Source: Liolophura sinensis (taxonomy: Eukaryota > Mollusca > Polyplacophora > Chitonida > Chitonidae). From it: a stretch of 64,000 bases of DNA. The position numbers and the translations under genes are program-made. Below the pieces are notes generated by a model. The model was not told the origin of the DNA. It saw only the letters and a list, made by a program, of their open reading frames with translations, and did not search any database. The stretch is from NCBI RefSeq assembly GCF_032854445.1, contig NC_088306.1, forward strand, positions 30,103,764-30,167,763, in the 5' to 3' direction. This document shows, piece by piece, positions 21,013-32,403 of this stretch (the stretch's first letter is position 1; every line of letters starts with the position of its first letter).

Positions 21013-22688
21013 ACTTTTCAAATCAATATACAAGTTACTGATAAATACGGTAACTTTACATGGGTAAGGAGTAAATGGGAGCACCAGGCTTAAACCACCG
21101 ACATTGGGCAAATAACTGAAGAACGTTCCAACGTGTGACATACATATACTCATACCATATTGGTAGAAACTAGTGGCCTTCAGTGAACATTAGACTGCAC
21201 AAGTGACCACACTAGTGCAGTCATTTTACATAAACTGAATAAGTGAAGGGTTAAAGTGTAATCTGTATATACATGCAATGTTGGCAGAGTCGACTGGGAC
21301 ATATACCAGGCGGTATTGGTCATTACACGGAACATAATCGGTAGCTATATTCTTCACCTCTCCCACACGGGAGAGCTCTTGGTTAGTAGCCTTCTACACT
21401 GCGACGATGACGGTGTAGCAGTCGGCAAATTGTAAGAGGTATTCGGTGACATCCGACGTACAGTATAGAGGGCAAATCCAGAGCATCGGCGTCAGTGTGA
21501 TCATTCGCAAATGGGTTACATGTATCTTGCAAATTACTCTTAACCTAGCCCGAAGTTACTGATGTGGCCTACAGTGTACAATGGAAAGCACTGACCTGTT
21601 GGATTTAAGGCAACGACCTGTTTTGTGGTCAAGGGTCAATGATCTGGACTGAGGAAAGCTATAAACACATGCATTGTTAAGTAAAGTGCACCTTTCATAT
21701 AAAATTCGGGTCGCCATGCAGTGAGTTACACATACATATATAGCTGAAATTCTTCGCCTGTGATTTCGCCGTGCGCGGTGGCTAAACTACCGCTAATCCC
21801 TGGTTAATCTCCCCAACCGTTCATTTAAACATTATATACAAGTATTACCAGAAGCATGATATTCGCCCTTTAAAGGCTGTATACATAGCTATGTAGCCGT
21901 CAGAATATTTCAATATTCCTACTTGTAACACAGCTATTTATTTGGTTTATTTTACCCCAATACGACATTTCCTATAATTCTTCATTCCCCCGTGCGTAGG
22001 ACTATATGCAGGACATTTATTGGATAATATAATCAAAGGATGGCGTTTCCACCAACTTTGCGCCGCTGTTGGCCAAATCTTGCGTAAACATTAGCCAGCG
22101 ATAAGCCAGGGTTTTGTGCGATGCGTGAGTTTAAAATGCGCTATATTACATGGTGGGCTAAATAATAATTTCAGTAACGAAAAACAAAAATATTATGTGT
22201 TGTCACTTTTTGAGGGTGAATCCAGGAAAACTCGACATATTATCTATAACGGTAAATAAGTTGTTTGTACGTGAACGGTTATTCCATTGTCTGCGGTATG
22301 TCCCATAGATCGGCAACCTCACTTTGTGTATGCAGTTTTTGTGCTCAGTGACTACAGTATTTACGGTACAACGCATCCCAAGCACCTGTCGCGTCGGTCA
22401 TAACACATGGTTTTATGGGCTGGGGAATTTTAAAATTTACCAACCTATTTCGTTTATTGATCTCATAAAGGATTAAACCGTATAGAAATAATCGAAGGCA
22501 GTTGGTAAACAGCTTTCACATATAGTTGGCAAAGCAGGCTGGGCCGTTTGGCCTCAGGCTATAGTCCAAAACAGCGTGCATAACCTATACCATAATATAG
22601 CTCATAGCTCGGATATAGCCTTGTACGCTACAGTCAACCCCTAAAGGTCAGCTCAAGTACTCTGACACTGTTCCGTCACAGTTGTTGC
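21013..22688. other. Upstream region of the EF-hand gene; no recognisable feature
   Basis: I see no exon, repeat or canonical TATA element. ATATAG words near 22595-22615 are not convincing as a core promoter. The transcription start of the gene beginning at 22696 cannot be placed. Confidence 0.4.
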
Positions 22689-22703
22689 ATGAAAAATGTC
22701 TAA
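22689..22703 (+). promoter_or_regulatory. Four-codon uORF overlapping the EF-hand start codon
   Basis: ATG at 22689 opens a frame MKNV-stop that ends at 22703, out of frame with and overlapping the ATG at 22696. If transcription starts upstream, scanning ribosomes would meet this ATG first. That would lower initiation at 22696 or rely on leaky scanning. Confidence 0.5.
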
Positions 22704-22860
22704 GCCCAACACCAAAACCAGGACGTTGACGAAGGAGGAAACCGACGATTACCTGGCTGCTTTTAATGCATTCAAAGGCGACGATAACTCGTTGGACAGC
22801 AGGGAGTTTATCTGCATCCTCGTCGCCTTGGGGGTTGAGGGGGGCGAAGAAAGGGCGCAG
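22696..22860 (+). CDS. EF-hand gene exon 1 (residues 1-55)
   Basis: It begins at the ATG in AAAAATGTC and encodes MSKPNTKTRTLTKEETDDYL and the degenerate first EF-hand. It ends in CAG before the donor GTAAGG, in phase 0. Confidence 0.88.
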
Positions 22861-25800
22861 GTAAGGCTGCATTTTTCAGCTCCAGTCGGTTTGTTGGTTT
22901 GTCGGGTAGATTTGCTTGTTAAATAATTCATATGGGTTCCTGCGCAGAAGGCACCCTGATGTCGTTTTTACCATGTGAATTATATAGAAGGTAAACCATG
23001 AAAGACATGTCATATCTGCTTCATCGTCATACCAGTTTTTTTTTTTATTTTGCTCCATGAGTCAATCAACGAATGATGGAATGAATAAATCATTCAAATC
23101 AAATGATCAGCCATTCGGGCAGTCAGGCGATCATTCAATCAGGACAGGCAAGGGAAACATAAGTCAGATCGTTCTTTAATATCAAAACTAATGCGCTAAA
23201 CCAGAAGTATCAGAAGTGAATTGCATATTAGGTAATTGATGCAATGTGAAAAAGTGTCAGGCTGTACAGTGTGTGCTTGATGTTTTGCAAAAAACTGATT
23301 GATTATGTTAAAAAAAAATTGCATGGTATTTTTATAGTGGTAATTCACCATGACTTTTTCGAAGTCGGCCTGTGTCATTCTGAATGTATGTCGCATATAT
23401 CATGTCTGTTATAGTTCATAATATCTCCTATATTATCCAGATGTTGTAATGTCCCGGCGCATATGTCGCTGTGTTTACGAAAACACAGGCTGCTGTGGTT
23501 GTCGCACCATTGTGGTACTGGCTAGACTGTTCGTGGCGTGTTACATCACGGGTGGTGGTTTACTGGTATGACACACATAGCCGCCTATCTAACTACGCAA
23601 ACAGCAAATGCTCACTCCAACCACATCGCATACATAGATGTGATATGTTTACCGAATGCCTCGCTGCACAGCAAAGTGCGTCTTATCACGATACAGCTAC
23701 TGAACAGGCGGATATATTAATGTAAAACTGGTAATGAACAACTTACATGTATATATCGTGTGTGCATTTGCATGACACACCAGGAAATGACATTAGTGAA
23801 CAAAACTCATATAAACTGCACAGCTATAATCAACAGGCTATGTAACCTCTGTGCGGCTAAGAAGCTACCCTAAAGCTACCCACGCTAGCATTACTGCTGT
23901 AATATATGGTATACTAATCTGCCAGTTATAAGGTATACTACGGTGTCATTTGAGATACAGCTTCTTTTTTAACTCTGAGAAAAGAATGTATGATTGTTTA
24001 GTAGGCTATCATGCAAGCTTGTCACGTTCACAGTCACGTCTGAAAACATTTTGATATATGTGTATCAGAATAAAGACTTGGATAGTTTCGCATAATTAAG
24101 TGGGCCTGTGCTTGTACCTAAACGCCAATATCACCAGTTCATGAGTTCGAATCCGAGTCTCGCCACATCGAGATCCTCTCGGGGCTGACGTACATGTAGA
24201 TAGTTCAAGCACTGGATCGCTGCGACTGTTAAGCCCTTGACCAACAAGATCAGCTGTCAGATAAAGGTGTAGGTGCATGTATCGCCGCAAATCTGCGGGC
24301 AAAACGACAGACTAATTAGAACATTCCTTCACTGTTCACTATCATTCCACATGCAAGCTCAGACAAACCAAAGGCATGCCAATAGCTCTATGCTGGCTCT
24401 ATATTAGACAATAGATTGGATTGTACTGTACTTACCTCAGTATATATCATAACTTTACCGTTAGTGTGAAATACGAAATATAATAACGGAATTTATCGGG
24501 CCATATTGCCATTTACCGTCCCAATAACAGGCCATATTGCCATTTACTGTACCATTATCAGGCCATATTGCCATATTGGATTGGCCGTACCATTATCAGG
24601 CCATATTGCCATTCACCGGAACTTCCCAGGGCTCTACACGGTTTCCTCCTACCATAATGCTGGCCGCCGTTGTATACGTGAAATATTCTTGAGTACCGCG
24701 TAAAACACCAATCAAAAAATAAATAAATAAATTTACCGTACCGTTATCAGACCATTTGGCCATTTACCGTAACATTTGCCCAGCTTACTCCTGAATCGCA
24801 TTCTCACTAGAACTGCTATAGACGAGACTAAGATAGCTCTCGTACCCAATCACGAGTCTCTGGTGTAGGAATATTCGCCGTAAAAATGGGGAGAGTCCTG
24901 TTTAAAGTAGCCATTAAAAATCAACGATATATCGGCGATGAAAAACGAATGTTATTTACACGAAGTAGCGGCGCCCAGTAGTTCCGGGAGAAACGAAGAA
25001 GATCGTATGTATCTTCGAGCTGGTATCTTGAAGTTTGTTCGTCGAAGGAAGTATGATTAATTGCACTTAGAATGTGTGGTGGAAGGTGTTTACGTACTTA
25101 AATAACAGCACATGATGAATCATTCGACTTTCATGCTTACATTAGGGCTTGATTGGCAAGCTGTTGCACTGGGGCCTACAATAGTTCACAGACATATCTG
25201 TCAGTTTGTTACGCAACTTATTTTGGTCGTTGAATTTACTTGTACTAGCTTCGGCAAGTTGGATATACTCCAATTCAACGCCGACTTTTTATTCCATAAC
25301 GTAAAATTCGAAGTATGATTTTAGGGATTGTTGTAAGGCCCTTGAAAATATTTCAAATTCTTATATTTACTTGTTTATTTTTTTATTTATTGGACTGGTG
25401 TTCACCCCGTACCCAAGGATATTTAAGATATACAACGGCGGCAAGTATTATGGTACGTAAAACCGTGCGCATGGCCGTGGGTTAATCCACGACCATCCGC
25501 AGGCTGCTGCCTGACCTTCCTACGTAAAATACGTGAGAAGAAGCAGAATTACTTGGATCAACGATCGCATTGGTGAAAGGCTCCTGAATCCTTGCACTGC
25601 GCTGCGTTAGTCCACAGAGATCCCTAATGCCGTTGTAGATGAGGATATTTGTCAGATTCCTGCCGAATGGCGCTGGTTTATTCCGAGCCTCCGAGGCCGA
25701 AGGGCTTAGCCCGCCAGCGTGTCGCGATAACCCAAGAGCCTGTCATCGGTCACTGTGAGTTCAAGTCCAACTCACGCTGGCTTCCTCTCCGACATTACCT

Positions 25801-28800
25801 GGGAAGGTCTGCCTGCAGCCTACGGATGCTCGTGGGTTTCCCTCGGGCTCTGCCGGGTTTCCCCCACCATAACGCTCGCCTCTGTCGTATAAGTGAAATA
25901 TTTTTGACTACGGCGAAACACCAATCAAATAAATAAATATTCTTCTACTGAATTCGATGTGCTTCCTCCATAAACCGGTCTTTCAGCAACCTGCGGATCG
26001 TTGTGGTTTTTTTCCGGGCTTTGCCCGCTTTCATAATGCTGGCTGCCGTCGTACAAGTGAAATATTCTTGAGTACGGCATAAAACACCAATCACACAAAA
26101 TAAAAAAAATAAATCCATCCCTAAACATGCCAGTTGTCACGTGACAGATTCCTCACTAATTTGCTAAATATCAGGTAAATAAATGTCAGTTTGTTATGCT
26201 TTGTTTTTAGACTATTCTGAGGAAAATCAATAAAAACCAAGATGCCAAGATTACGAAGAACGAATATCTGGAGGCCATAAAACAGCCAGGGATCAACAAT
26301 TCGCAGTATGTACAAAATTCCTATCTCGATGATTTCTCGTTGTAAAGCGCGGTTCTAAAGTTGATATCAGTCTCTAGACCCAGTACTAGTCCTACCCCCT
26401 CCCCATGCTCCCCCCCCCCCCCCCCCCGCCTATACTTACACCGTGCCGATCATCACTATGTTTGTATCCTCTTGTATATATCAACCTTACCTACCAGTAC
26501 TAGGGCTGTATACCTTTATGTTGACATCATGCCGACCATCATTAGACCTGTGTCCTACCATGGCCCACTTTACCCACCAGTACTAGGTCAGTATCCCCTT
26601 ATGCTTACATTGTGCGGACCAGTACCAGGTCTGTATCCCCTAATGCCTACGCTGTGCTGACCAGTACAAGGTATCCCTTTATGTGCCCACCTTACCTACC
26701 AGTACAGGTTATGTTGACACCATGCCGACCATCATTAGACCTGTATCTTACCATGGCCCACCTAACCTACCAGTACTAGGCCTTTATCCCCTTATACTTA
26801 CACCGATCAGTACTAGGACTGTATCTCCTCATGCCTACACTGTGCCGACGAGTGCTAGGTCTGTATCCCATTATGCTTACACTGTGCCGACCAGTATTAT
26901 GTCTGTATCTTCTAATACCTCCACTGTGTGGACCAGTACTAGGTCTGTGTCCCCTTATGCTTACATTGTGCCGACCAGTATTATGTGTGTATCTCCTAAT
27001 ACCTCCACTGTGTGGACCAGTAATAGGTCTGTGTCCCCTTATGCTTACATTGTGCCGACCAGTATTATGTGTGTATCTCCTAATACCTCCACTGTGTGGA
27101 CCAGTACTAGGTCTGTGTCCCCTTATGCTTAAACTGTGCCGACCAAAATTATGTGTGTATCTTCTAATACCTCCACTGGGTGGACCAGTACTAGGTCTGT
27201 GTCCCCTTATGCTTAAACTGTGCCGACCAGAATTATGTGTGTATCTTCTAATACCTCCACTGTGTGGACCAGTACTAGGTCTATACCCGCTCCCCTTAGA
27301 CTGACGCTGAGTTGACCTGTACTACATCTATACCCCCTCCCCTTAGACTGACGCTGAGTTGACCTGTACTACATCTATACCCCCTCCCCTTAGACTGACA
27401 CTGAGTTGACCTGTACTACATCTATACCCCCTCCCCTTAGACTGACACTGAGTTGACCTGTACTACATCTATACCCCCTCCCCTTAGACTGACACTAAGT
27501 TGACCCGTAGTACATCTATACCCCCTCCCCTTAGACTGACACTGAGTTGACCTGTACTACATCTATACCCCCTCCCCTTAGACTGACACTGAGTTGACCT
27601 GTACTACATCTATACCCCCTCCCCTTAGACTGACACTGAGTTGACCTGTACTACATCTATACCCCCTCCCCTTAGACTGACACTGTGTGGACCAGTACTA
27701 GGTCTATACCCCCTCCCCTTAGACTGACACTGAGTTGACCTGTACTACATCTATACCCCCTCCCCTTAGACTGACACTGAGTTGACCTGTACTACATCTA
27801 TACCCCCTCCCTTTAGACTGACACTGAGTTGACCTGTACTACATCTATACCCCTCCCCTTAGACTGACACTGAGTTGACCTGTACTACATCTATACCCCC
27901 TCCCCTTAGACTGACACTGAGTTGACCTGTACTACATCTATACCCCCTCCCCTTAGACTGACACTGTGTGGACCAGTACTAGGTCTATACCCCCTCCCCT
28001 TAGACTGACACTGAGTTGACCTGTACTACATCTATACCCCCTCCCCTTAGACTGACACTGAGTTGACCTGTACTACATCTATACCCCCTCCCCTTAGACT
28101 GACACTGAGTTGACCTGTACTACATCTATACCCCCTCTCCTTAGACTGACACCGTGCTGACCGGTACTAGATCTATACCCCTTCCCCTTAGACTGACACC
28201 GTGCTGACCTGTACTAGATTTATGCCTCCTTCTCTTAGGCTGACACCATGCTGACCAGTACTAGATCTATACTCCCTCCCCTTAGACTGATACCGTGCTG
28301 ACCAGTACTAGCTCTATGCCTCCTCCCCTTAGACTGACACCGTGCTGACCAACACTAGGTCTTTATTCCTCCCTTTAGAATGAAACCCTGCTGACCAGTA
28401 ATAGATCTATACCCCCTCCCCTCAGGCTGACATCGTGCTGACCGGTACTAGAGCTACACCCCCTCCCCATAGACTGACACCGTGCTGACCAACACTATGT
28501 CTTTATCTCTCTCTTTAGAATGAAACCTTGCTGACCAGTAATAGATCTATACCCCCTCCCCTCAGGCTGACACCGTGCTGACCGGTACCAGAGTTATACC
28601 CCCTCCATTTAGAATGACACCTTGTCGGCCAGTACTGGGTCTATATCCCCGTTGGCTGATACCGTGTCGAGCAGTATTAAGTCTATATCCCCTTAGACTT
28701 TCACCATGCGGACCAATAGTAAGGCTAAATCGCCTGATGCTGTTACGTGTAGAACAATGGTCGAACGTTGCTGATCACGAGATTTTAGGAAGGAAGAAAC

Positions 28801-30358
28801 TGTTGCCAGTATTAAAATCTTAGTGATGACAGGAATTGGTGTTGAACCCGAGTCTTCTTTATAAGATGGTTGACCTATGATCTGTTTGCCGAAGACCGCA
28901 GTGTGTAAATATCGCTTATTGGTTAATAATATAAATTATTTATCATTATTAAAGCACAAAGCTGTTTATTATTTCAGTAGCGCGTAACGTGGATTATTTC
29001 ATGTTTATATTTTATAAGTATGCTTGCAATGAGCGGTCCATAAACCTGGTCGCCTTTGTATAAACAAAAGTGCCTAGAGCATGACACCGTGCCGACCATC
29101 GCTTTGTCAGTATCACCTGTATGTGCCCACCTTACCTGCCAGGGCTGGTTCTGTATCACCTTATGCTTACACTGTGTCGACCAGCACTAAGTCAGTATCA
29201 CCTTATGCTTACACTGTGTCGACCAGCACTAAGTCAGTATCACCTTATGAATACACTGTGTCGACCAGTATTAGGTCAGTATCACCTTATGTTTACACCG
29301 TGCTGACCATCACTAAGTCAGTATCCCCTTATGCTTACACTGTGCCGAACAGCATTAAGTCTTCATCCCCTTATATAGACACTGTGGCGACAATCACTTG
29401 GACACTATCGCCTGATGTACCCACCTACCAATGCTATGTCTATAACCCCGTATGCTTGCACTGTGCCAACTAGTACTAGGTCTTCATCCCCTTATATAGA
29501 CACCGTGGCGACAATCACTTGGACACTATCGCCTGATGTGCTCACCTTACCTACCAGTGCTATGTCTATAACCCCTTATGCTTACACTGTGCCAACTAGT
29601 ACTAGGTCTTCATCCCCTTATATTGACAGCGTCCCGGCTAGTACTAGGTTTGTGCCCGTTTATGCCCCATTCATTCAAAAATCAGATGAAATCAAATCAT
29701 TATACTTGTAACATAAAACATGGAACTATTACTGATAAACCACTTCTCATCTGACTATTTCTGAGATAATAAACGCTTCACGACGTTCTTGGGACGGTTT
29801 GTGCTGTCTCAGCTTTGTCAGAGACCACACATCTTACACCAATATGATGTGCATATAATGTACATTATACGTGGAAAAGTTTGTCTGTATCTTGCCAAAG
29901 GTGTCTGGTTTTCTCCACCATTGCGGCTAAATGAACAGTTTATATCACACATTCTTGAGTGTGGGGTTACAAAACAATCAAATAAGTAAATATTTATGTC
30001 ACTGTGTAACCGCCGACATGTGTTTCTAATTTCGAAGAGGAATTTAACCACTATCGTATAGGTGAAAAGTTCGTGTTTACACAACAGCCATATTAAATAC
30101 ATATAACTCATGAGAATTTCTAAAGTACTTTTGTTTGTAAAAAAATTCAGAATCCAGAGATTGAAGGAAGTATTCGACAAGTTCGATCACGACAACGACG
30201 GATGGGCTTCCAACACTGACGTCATCAACAAATTGCCAGACCTGGGGCTTACGGAAGCGGAAGTGAAGAAACAAATAGAGGAACTGGACGAAAACCGAGA
30301 TGGGAAGATTGTCTTTGAAGATTTCTTGAGAGTGCAGTTAAGAATATGGCAAAAGTAA
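22696..30358 (+). CDS. Calmodulin-like EF-hand protein, 3-exon gene (join 22696-22860, 26211-26305, 30151-30358)
   Basis: The spliced product is 155 residues, close to calmodulin, and probably a calcium-binding sensor of the calmodulin/troponin-C superfamily. Four EF-hands are readable. Hand 1 (loop 26-37) lacks the Asp ligands and keeps only Leu at 8 and Glu at 12, so it is probably dead. Hand 2 (loop 62-73, NKNQDAKITKNE) has Asn at 1 and 3 and Glu at 12. Hands 3 (99-110, DHDNDGWASNTD) and 4 (133-144, DENRDGKIVFED) are canonical except that position 12 is Asp, a change known to weaken Ca2+ selectivity over Mg2+. Loop spacings (25, 26, 23) mirror calmodulin. Exon joins are phase 0 then phase 2 with GT/AG at every border. 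No signal peptide or membrane segment is present. I cannot name an orthologue. The 3' end is unplaced; the first AATAAA is at 30892, inside a SINE tail. Confidence 0.88.
22861..24100. other. EF-hand gene intron 1, unremarkable part
   Basis: AT-rich intronic sequence. I see no repeat or alternative exon in this part. The rest of the intron (to 26210) carries the SINEs and minisatellite listed separately. Confidence 0.5.
24110..24300 (+). mobile_element. tRNA-derived SINE-like fragment (third family)
   Basis: A perfect B box lies in ATGAGTTCGAATCCGAGTCT (24142-24161), preceded by AACGCCAATATCACCAGTTC. The A box is missing or decayed. The following sequence (GATCCTCTCGGGGCTGACGT, CACTGGATCGCTGCGACTGT) is unlike SINE-A and SINE-B. 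It could also be a tRNA pseudogene. Confidence 0.55.
24498..24780 (+). repeat. 31-bp minisatellite, interrupted by a SINE-A tail
   Basis: Units of the form GGCCATATTGCCATTTACCG followed by TACCATTATCA, about five copies. A truncated SINE-A (24627-24733) sits between the fourth and fifth. Confidence 0.85.
24627..24733 (+). mobile_element. SINE-A, 5'-truncated
   Basis: 3' half only: GGGCTCTACACGGTTTCCTC, ATAATGCTGGCCGCCGTTGT, TATTCTTGAGTACCGCG and an (AAAT)n tail. It is inserted in the 31-bp array. Confidence 0.9.
25374..25615 (-). mobile_element. SINE-A, minus strand, in EF-hand intron 1
   Basis: The tail is on the left (TTTATTGGACTGGTGTTCAC), then ACAACGGCGGCAAGTATTATGG, CCACGACCATCCGCAGGCTG and head remnants (GGTGAAAGGCTCCTGAATCC, CACTGCGCTGCGTTAG). 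It is diverged and lies opposite in orientation to the next copy. Confidence 0.85.
25683..25939 (+). mobile_element. SINE-A, near full-length, in EF-hand intron 1
   Basis: Head (GTGAGTTCAAGTCCAACTCA with B box), body (GCTCGTGGGTTTCCCTCGGG) and tail (AAACACCAATCAAATAAATA). It forms an inverted pair with 25374-25615, separated by about 70 bp. Confidence 0.9.
25975..26114 (+). mobile_element. SINE-A, 5'-truncated, just upstream of EF-hand exon 2
   Basis: Body and tail only (CAACCTGCGGATCGTTGTGG, TATTCTTGAGTACGGC, AACACCAATCACACAAA). It ends 96 bp before the exon 2 acceptor. Confidence 0.9.
26211..26305 (+). CDS. EF-hand gene exon 2 (residues 56-87, EF-hand 2)
   Basis: Acceptor TTTGTTTTTAG at 26210, donor GTATGT at 26306. 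Encodes TILRKINKNQDAKITKNEYL and continues to the split Gln87. It begins in phase 0 and ends with two bases of a codon that exon 3 completes with A. Confidence 0.85.
26409..26428. repeat. Poly-C run
   Basis: About 20 nearly uninterrupted C residues at the left edge of the intronic repeat complex. Confidence 0.85.
26440..27295 (+). repeat. 42-bp minisatellite with 84-bp dimer period, EF-hand intron 2
   Basis: Monomers of the form CCTTATGCTTACACTGTGCC followed by GACCAGTACTAGGTCTGTAT. From about 26950 alternate monomers differ (ATTGTGCCGACCAGTATTATG versus CTGTGTGGACCAGTACTAGG) and the array repeats every 84 bp (26951, 27035, 27119). Unit lengths divisible by three keep frames of 150 or so codons open; these are not genes. 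Confidence 0.9.
27296..28140 (+). repeat. 47-bp minisatellite with ~6-unit higher-order period, EF-hand intron 2
   Basis: About 18 nearly identical units of ATCTATACCCCCTCCCCTTA plus GACTGACACTGAGTTGACCTGTACTAC. A marked variant unit (CACTGTGTGGACCAGTACTA) occurs at 27681 and 27962, 281 bp apart. That is six units minus one base, so blocks of six units have been duplicated together. Confidence 0.95.
28141..28740 (+). repeat. Diverged continuation of the intron 2 minisatellite
   Basis: Units of the same general type (GACACCGTGCTGACC.GTACTAG, ATCTATACC.CC), degenerate, with insertions and changed spacing. An older edge of the 47-bp array. Confidence 0.85.
28741..29075. other. Non-repetitive spacer within EF-hand intron 2
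   Basis: About 335 bp without repeat units, separating two blocks of related minisatellite. No exon-like frame with splice sites is visible. Confidence 0.5.
29076..29680 (+). repeat. 42-bp minisatellite, second block, EF-hand intron 2
   Basis: Units such as TCACCTTATGCTTACACTGT followed by GTCGACCAGCACTAAGTCAGTA are clearly related to the 26440 block. A longer sub-block (CACCGTGGCGACAATCACTT through GTGCCAACTAGTACTAGG) is itself duplicated at about 29370-29490 and 29495-29620. Confidence 0.9.
29895..29997 (+). mobile_element. SINE-A, degenerate 3' end
   Basis: GGTTTTCTCCACCATTGCGG, ACACATTCTTGAGTGTGGGG, AACAATCAAATAAGTAAAT align with the SINE-A body and tail. Confidence 0.7.
30151..30358 (+). 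CDS. EF-hand gene exon 3 (residues 87-155, EF-hands 3 and 4, stop)
   Basis: The acceptor AAAAATTCAG ends at 30150. The first base completes Gln87, then IQRLKEVFDKFDHDNDGW continues to stop TAA at 30356-30358. Contains both canonical C-terminal hands. Confidence 0.9.
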
Positions 30359-30870
30359 AACGAAACGCTGATACTGACATAAATGGCTGAGAATTCTAGT
30401 TAAAATGTAACGTCTGAGCTGGAAACAGTTTGAGTCAAAGGTTGTAAGCCAACGAGTGTGGTTTATACCTAGAGTTTTTCTCCCGAAGATGCGCGGTTTT
30501 ATTGGCCAGTAACATATGATTTGTCTTCAAAACGCATGGGGAAGTAAACTAGTACCGGCAAATGTAAGTGAGTTAGGGCATATCAAGTACCTGTCACGTG
30601 ACTTGCGACTGCACATTAGCTGTTAGACAGCGCTATTCAGCACTTCATGACCGAAAGAACTAGGTTATGTTGTGTTTTGAGCCCTTTATCCCTTTGGTTA
30701 GAATAAGCTTGTCGGAGACAGTAGTTTGAATGTTGTTTTTCAGTAGTATAGCTCATGTCATCAAAAATGAGCGATGCACATGTAAGGCTACATTTTTTCT
30801 GCCTTCATCAACACGTTTAACACTCACGGGAAGGCGCGGCTGACAGAAATGGCAAGAAAATCCCTTGGGT
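30359..30870. other. 3' flank of the EF-hand gene
   Basis: Presumed 3' UTR and flank. No AATAAA is found before 30892. No other gene is visible. Confidence 0.45.
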
Positions 30871-30879
30871 TTATCTTGA

Positions 30880-31045
30880 TTGATTGGTGTCAATAAAAAT
30901 CAAGATAAACGCCTTTGTCAAGAACATTTCACTTGTACGACGGCGGCCATGCAGCTTTATGGTGGGAGGAAAGCAGAGCTCGAGGGTAACCCACGACTAT
31001 CGGCAGGTTGTTGGAAGAAGTGCCCATTCCCGTATGTCTTGTTCT
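30880..31045 (-). mobile_element. SINE-A, minus strand, truncated
   Basis: TTGATTGGTGTCAATAAAAA on the left, then TTCACTTGTACGACGGCGGC, TTTATGGTGGGAGGAAAGCA, ACCCACGACTATCGGCAGGT. It contains the first AATAAA downstream of the EF-hand stop codon. Confidence 0.85.
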
Positions 31046-31492
31046 GTAACAAATCTCAGGGTATGATAAACTGCTATATGTATATGAGCAAAGATCAGCT
31101 TAGGACGAATTGGCGAAGTAGCATAGAAAACCTTCATGTGCAATTTCTTTTAAAGTGTTATCTTAATTGATTGCTAAATGTATCTATATGTTTTTCGAAT
31201 TTTGTCAATATTGATATTATGGGTGTACTTTTCTGATGGGAAATTTTAATATTGTTTTTAGTTCCTATGTTATTTAAATAAAATTATACGGACTAAGCAA
31301 CCCTCAGGAATCACTGCAAGAATCCAAAATGGTATCTTCAGCTGGTTCTTCTTAGCAATTGAACCAGAAGCGGTTGAGACACACTAACAAAAGCATCTCT
31401 TATTATATAAAGCATTCTTTAAAGTTATTGTATTAAATGTTCTGTTAATCAATTTCACCCAGATTTTACGTTTTTTAATATTTATATTTATA

Positions 31493-31500
<8 letters not shown>
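31046..31500. other. No recognisable feature
   Basis: AT-rich spacer that becomes TATTTATATT-rich towards the microsatellite at 31502. Confidence 0.4.

Positions 31501-31501
<1 letters not shown>

Positions 31502-31580
<79 letters not shown>
31502..31580. repeat. (TA)n microsatellite, 79 bp
   Basis: Uninterrupted TA dinucleotides, preceded by TATTTATATT-type sequence. Confidence 0.95.
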
Positions 31581-31582
<2 letters not shown>

Positions 31583-32206
31583 GCATGGTTTTGTTATATT
31601 TTTGGTAAATACATTATCCGTAACATGCTATGTTACACTTTCTTGAATATTCAAATTCTCAAACAATAAAAAACAAACACACACGGTCGTCCTTGTTTAT
31701 CGATGGGTTTCCGTTGAAAAGTCCTTCGGTTACTTTACAGTGTCTGGTGGACGCATAAAACTGCCCGCCCAAGAGGTTATTAATTATTAATTGATTAATT
31801 TATTCATTCCTTAATTTACTCGTCTATTTATTGATTTTGTTTAACAGTATTATCGTTATTCGGGATTATACTTTCTGAATATAGCACAAAGCTGAATATA
31901 GTGCTGAAAATTAGCGGACACTGTTTCCAAACAGCAACTTCAGAGTCAGGCACCAATTCTAACTTTATTTGTTTAGATAAGGGAAATTTCATTTACATGA
32001 AGCTAGACCGGTTTATCGACATAAGCCACTGCAAAGTTCTTGTAACTTGAAAAGCTGTTACATCAATATTAGTCACATACATGGATATTAAAAGAGGCCA
32101 ACCGTAGGGTCTTCAAAGGGACGTGGTGACACGTGCGAAAACTCAATAGTTCTGGTCTCTTTCTTGTTTGCGGCATTGTGTGTTTCCACAGGACTATTTT
32201 GAACAT
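31581..32206. other. No recognisable feature
   Basis: AT-rich single-copy spacer, no structure that I can support. Confidence 0.4.
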
Positions 32207-32370
32207 TGTTGTCTACCGGCTGTATCATGTTGCCTACTGGCTATATCATTGTTGTCTACGAACTGCATCACTGTTGTCTACCAGCTGTATTATGTTGTCT
32301 ACCCGCTCTATCATTGTTGTCTACTAGCTGTACCATTGATGTCTACAGGCTGTATCATGTTGTCGACGAA
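32207..32370 (+). repeat. ~22-bp minisatellite, about 7 diverged copies
   Basis: Units of the type TGTTGTCTACCAGCTGTATCAT. The array ends about 20 bp before the left arm of the large inverted duplication. Confidence 0.85.
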
Positions 32371-32403
32371 TAGTCTGTATCTGAACCTGCATGTGATATC
32401 TTT

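Noticed and set aside
26361-27304. Proline/threonine-rich repeat protein of about 150 residues
   Set aside because: Lies in EF-hand intron 2 within a 42/84-bp minisatellite; three frames are open at once.
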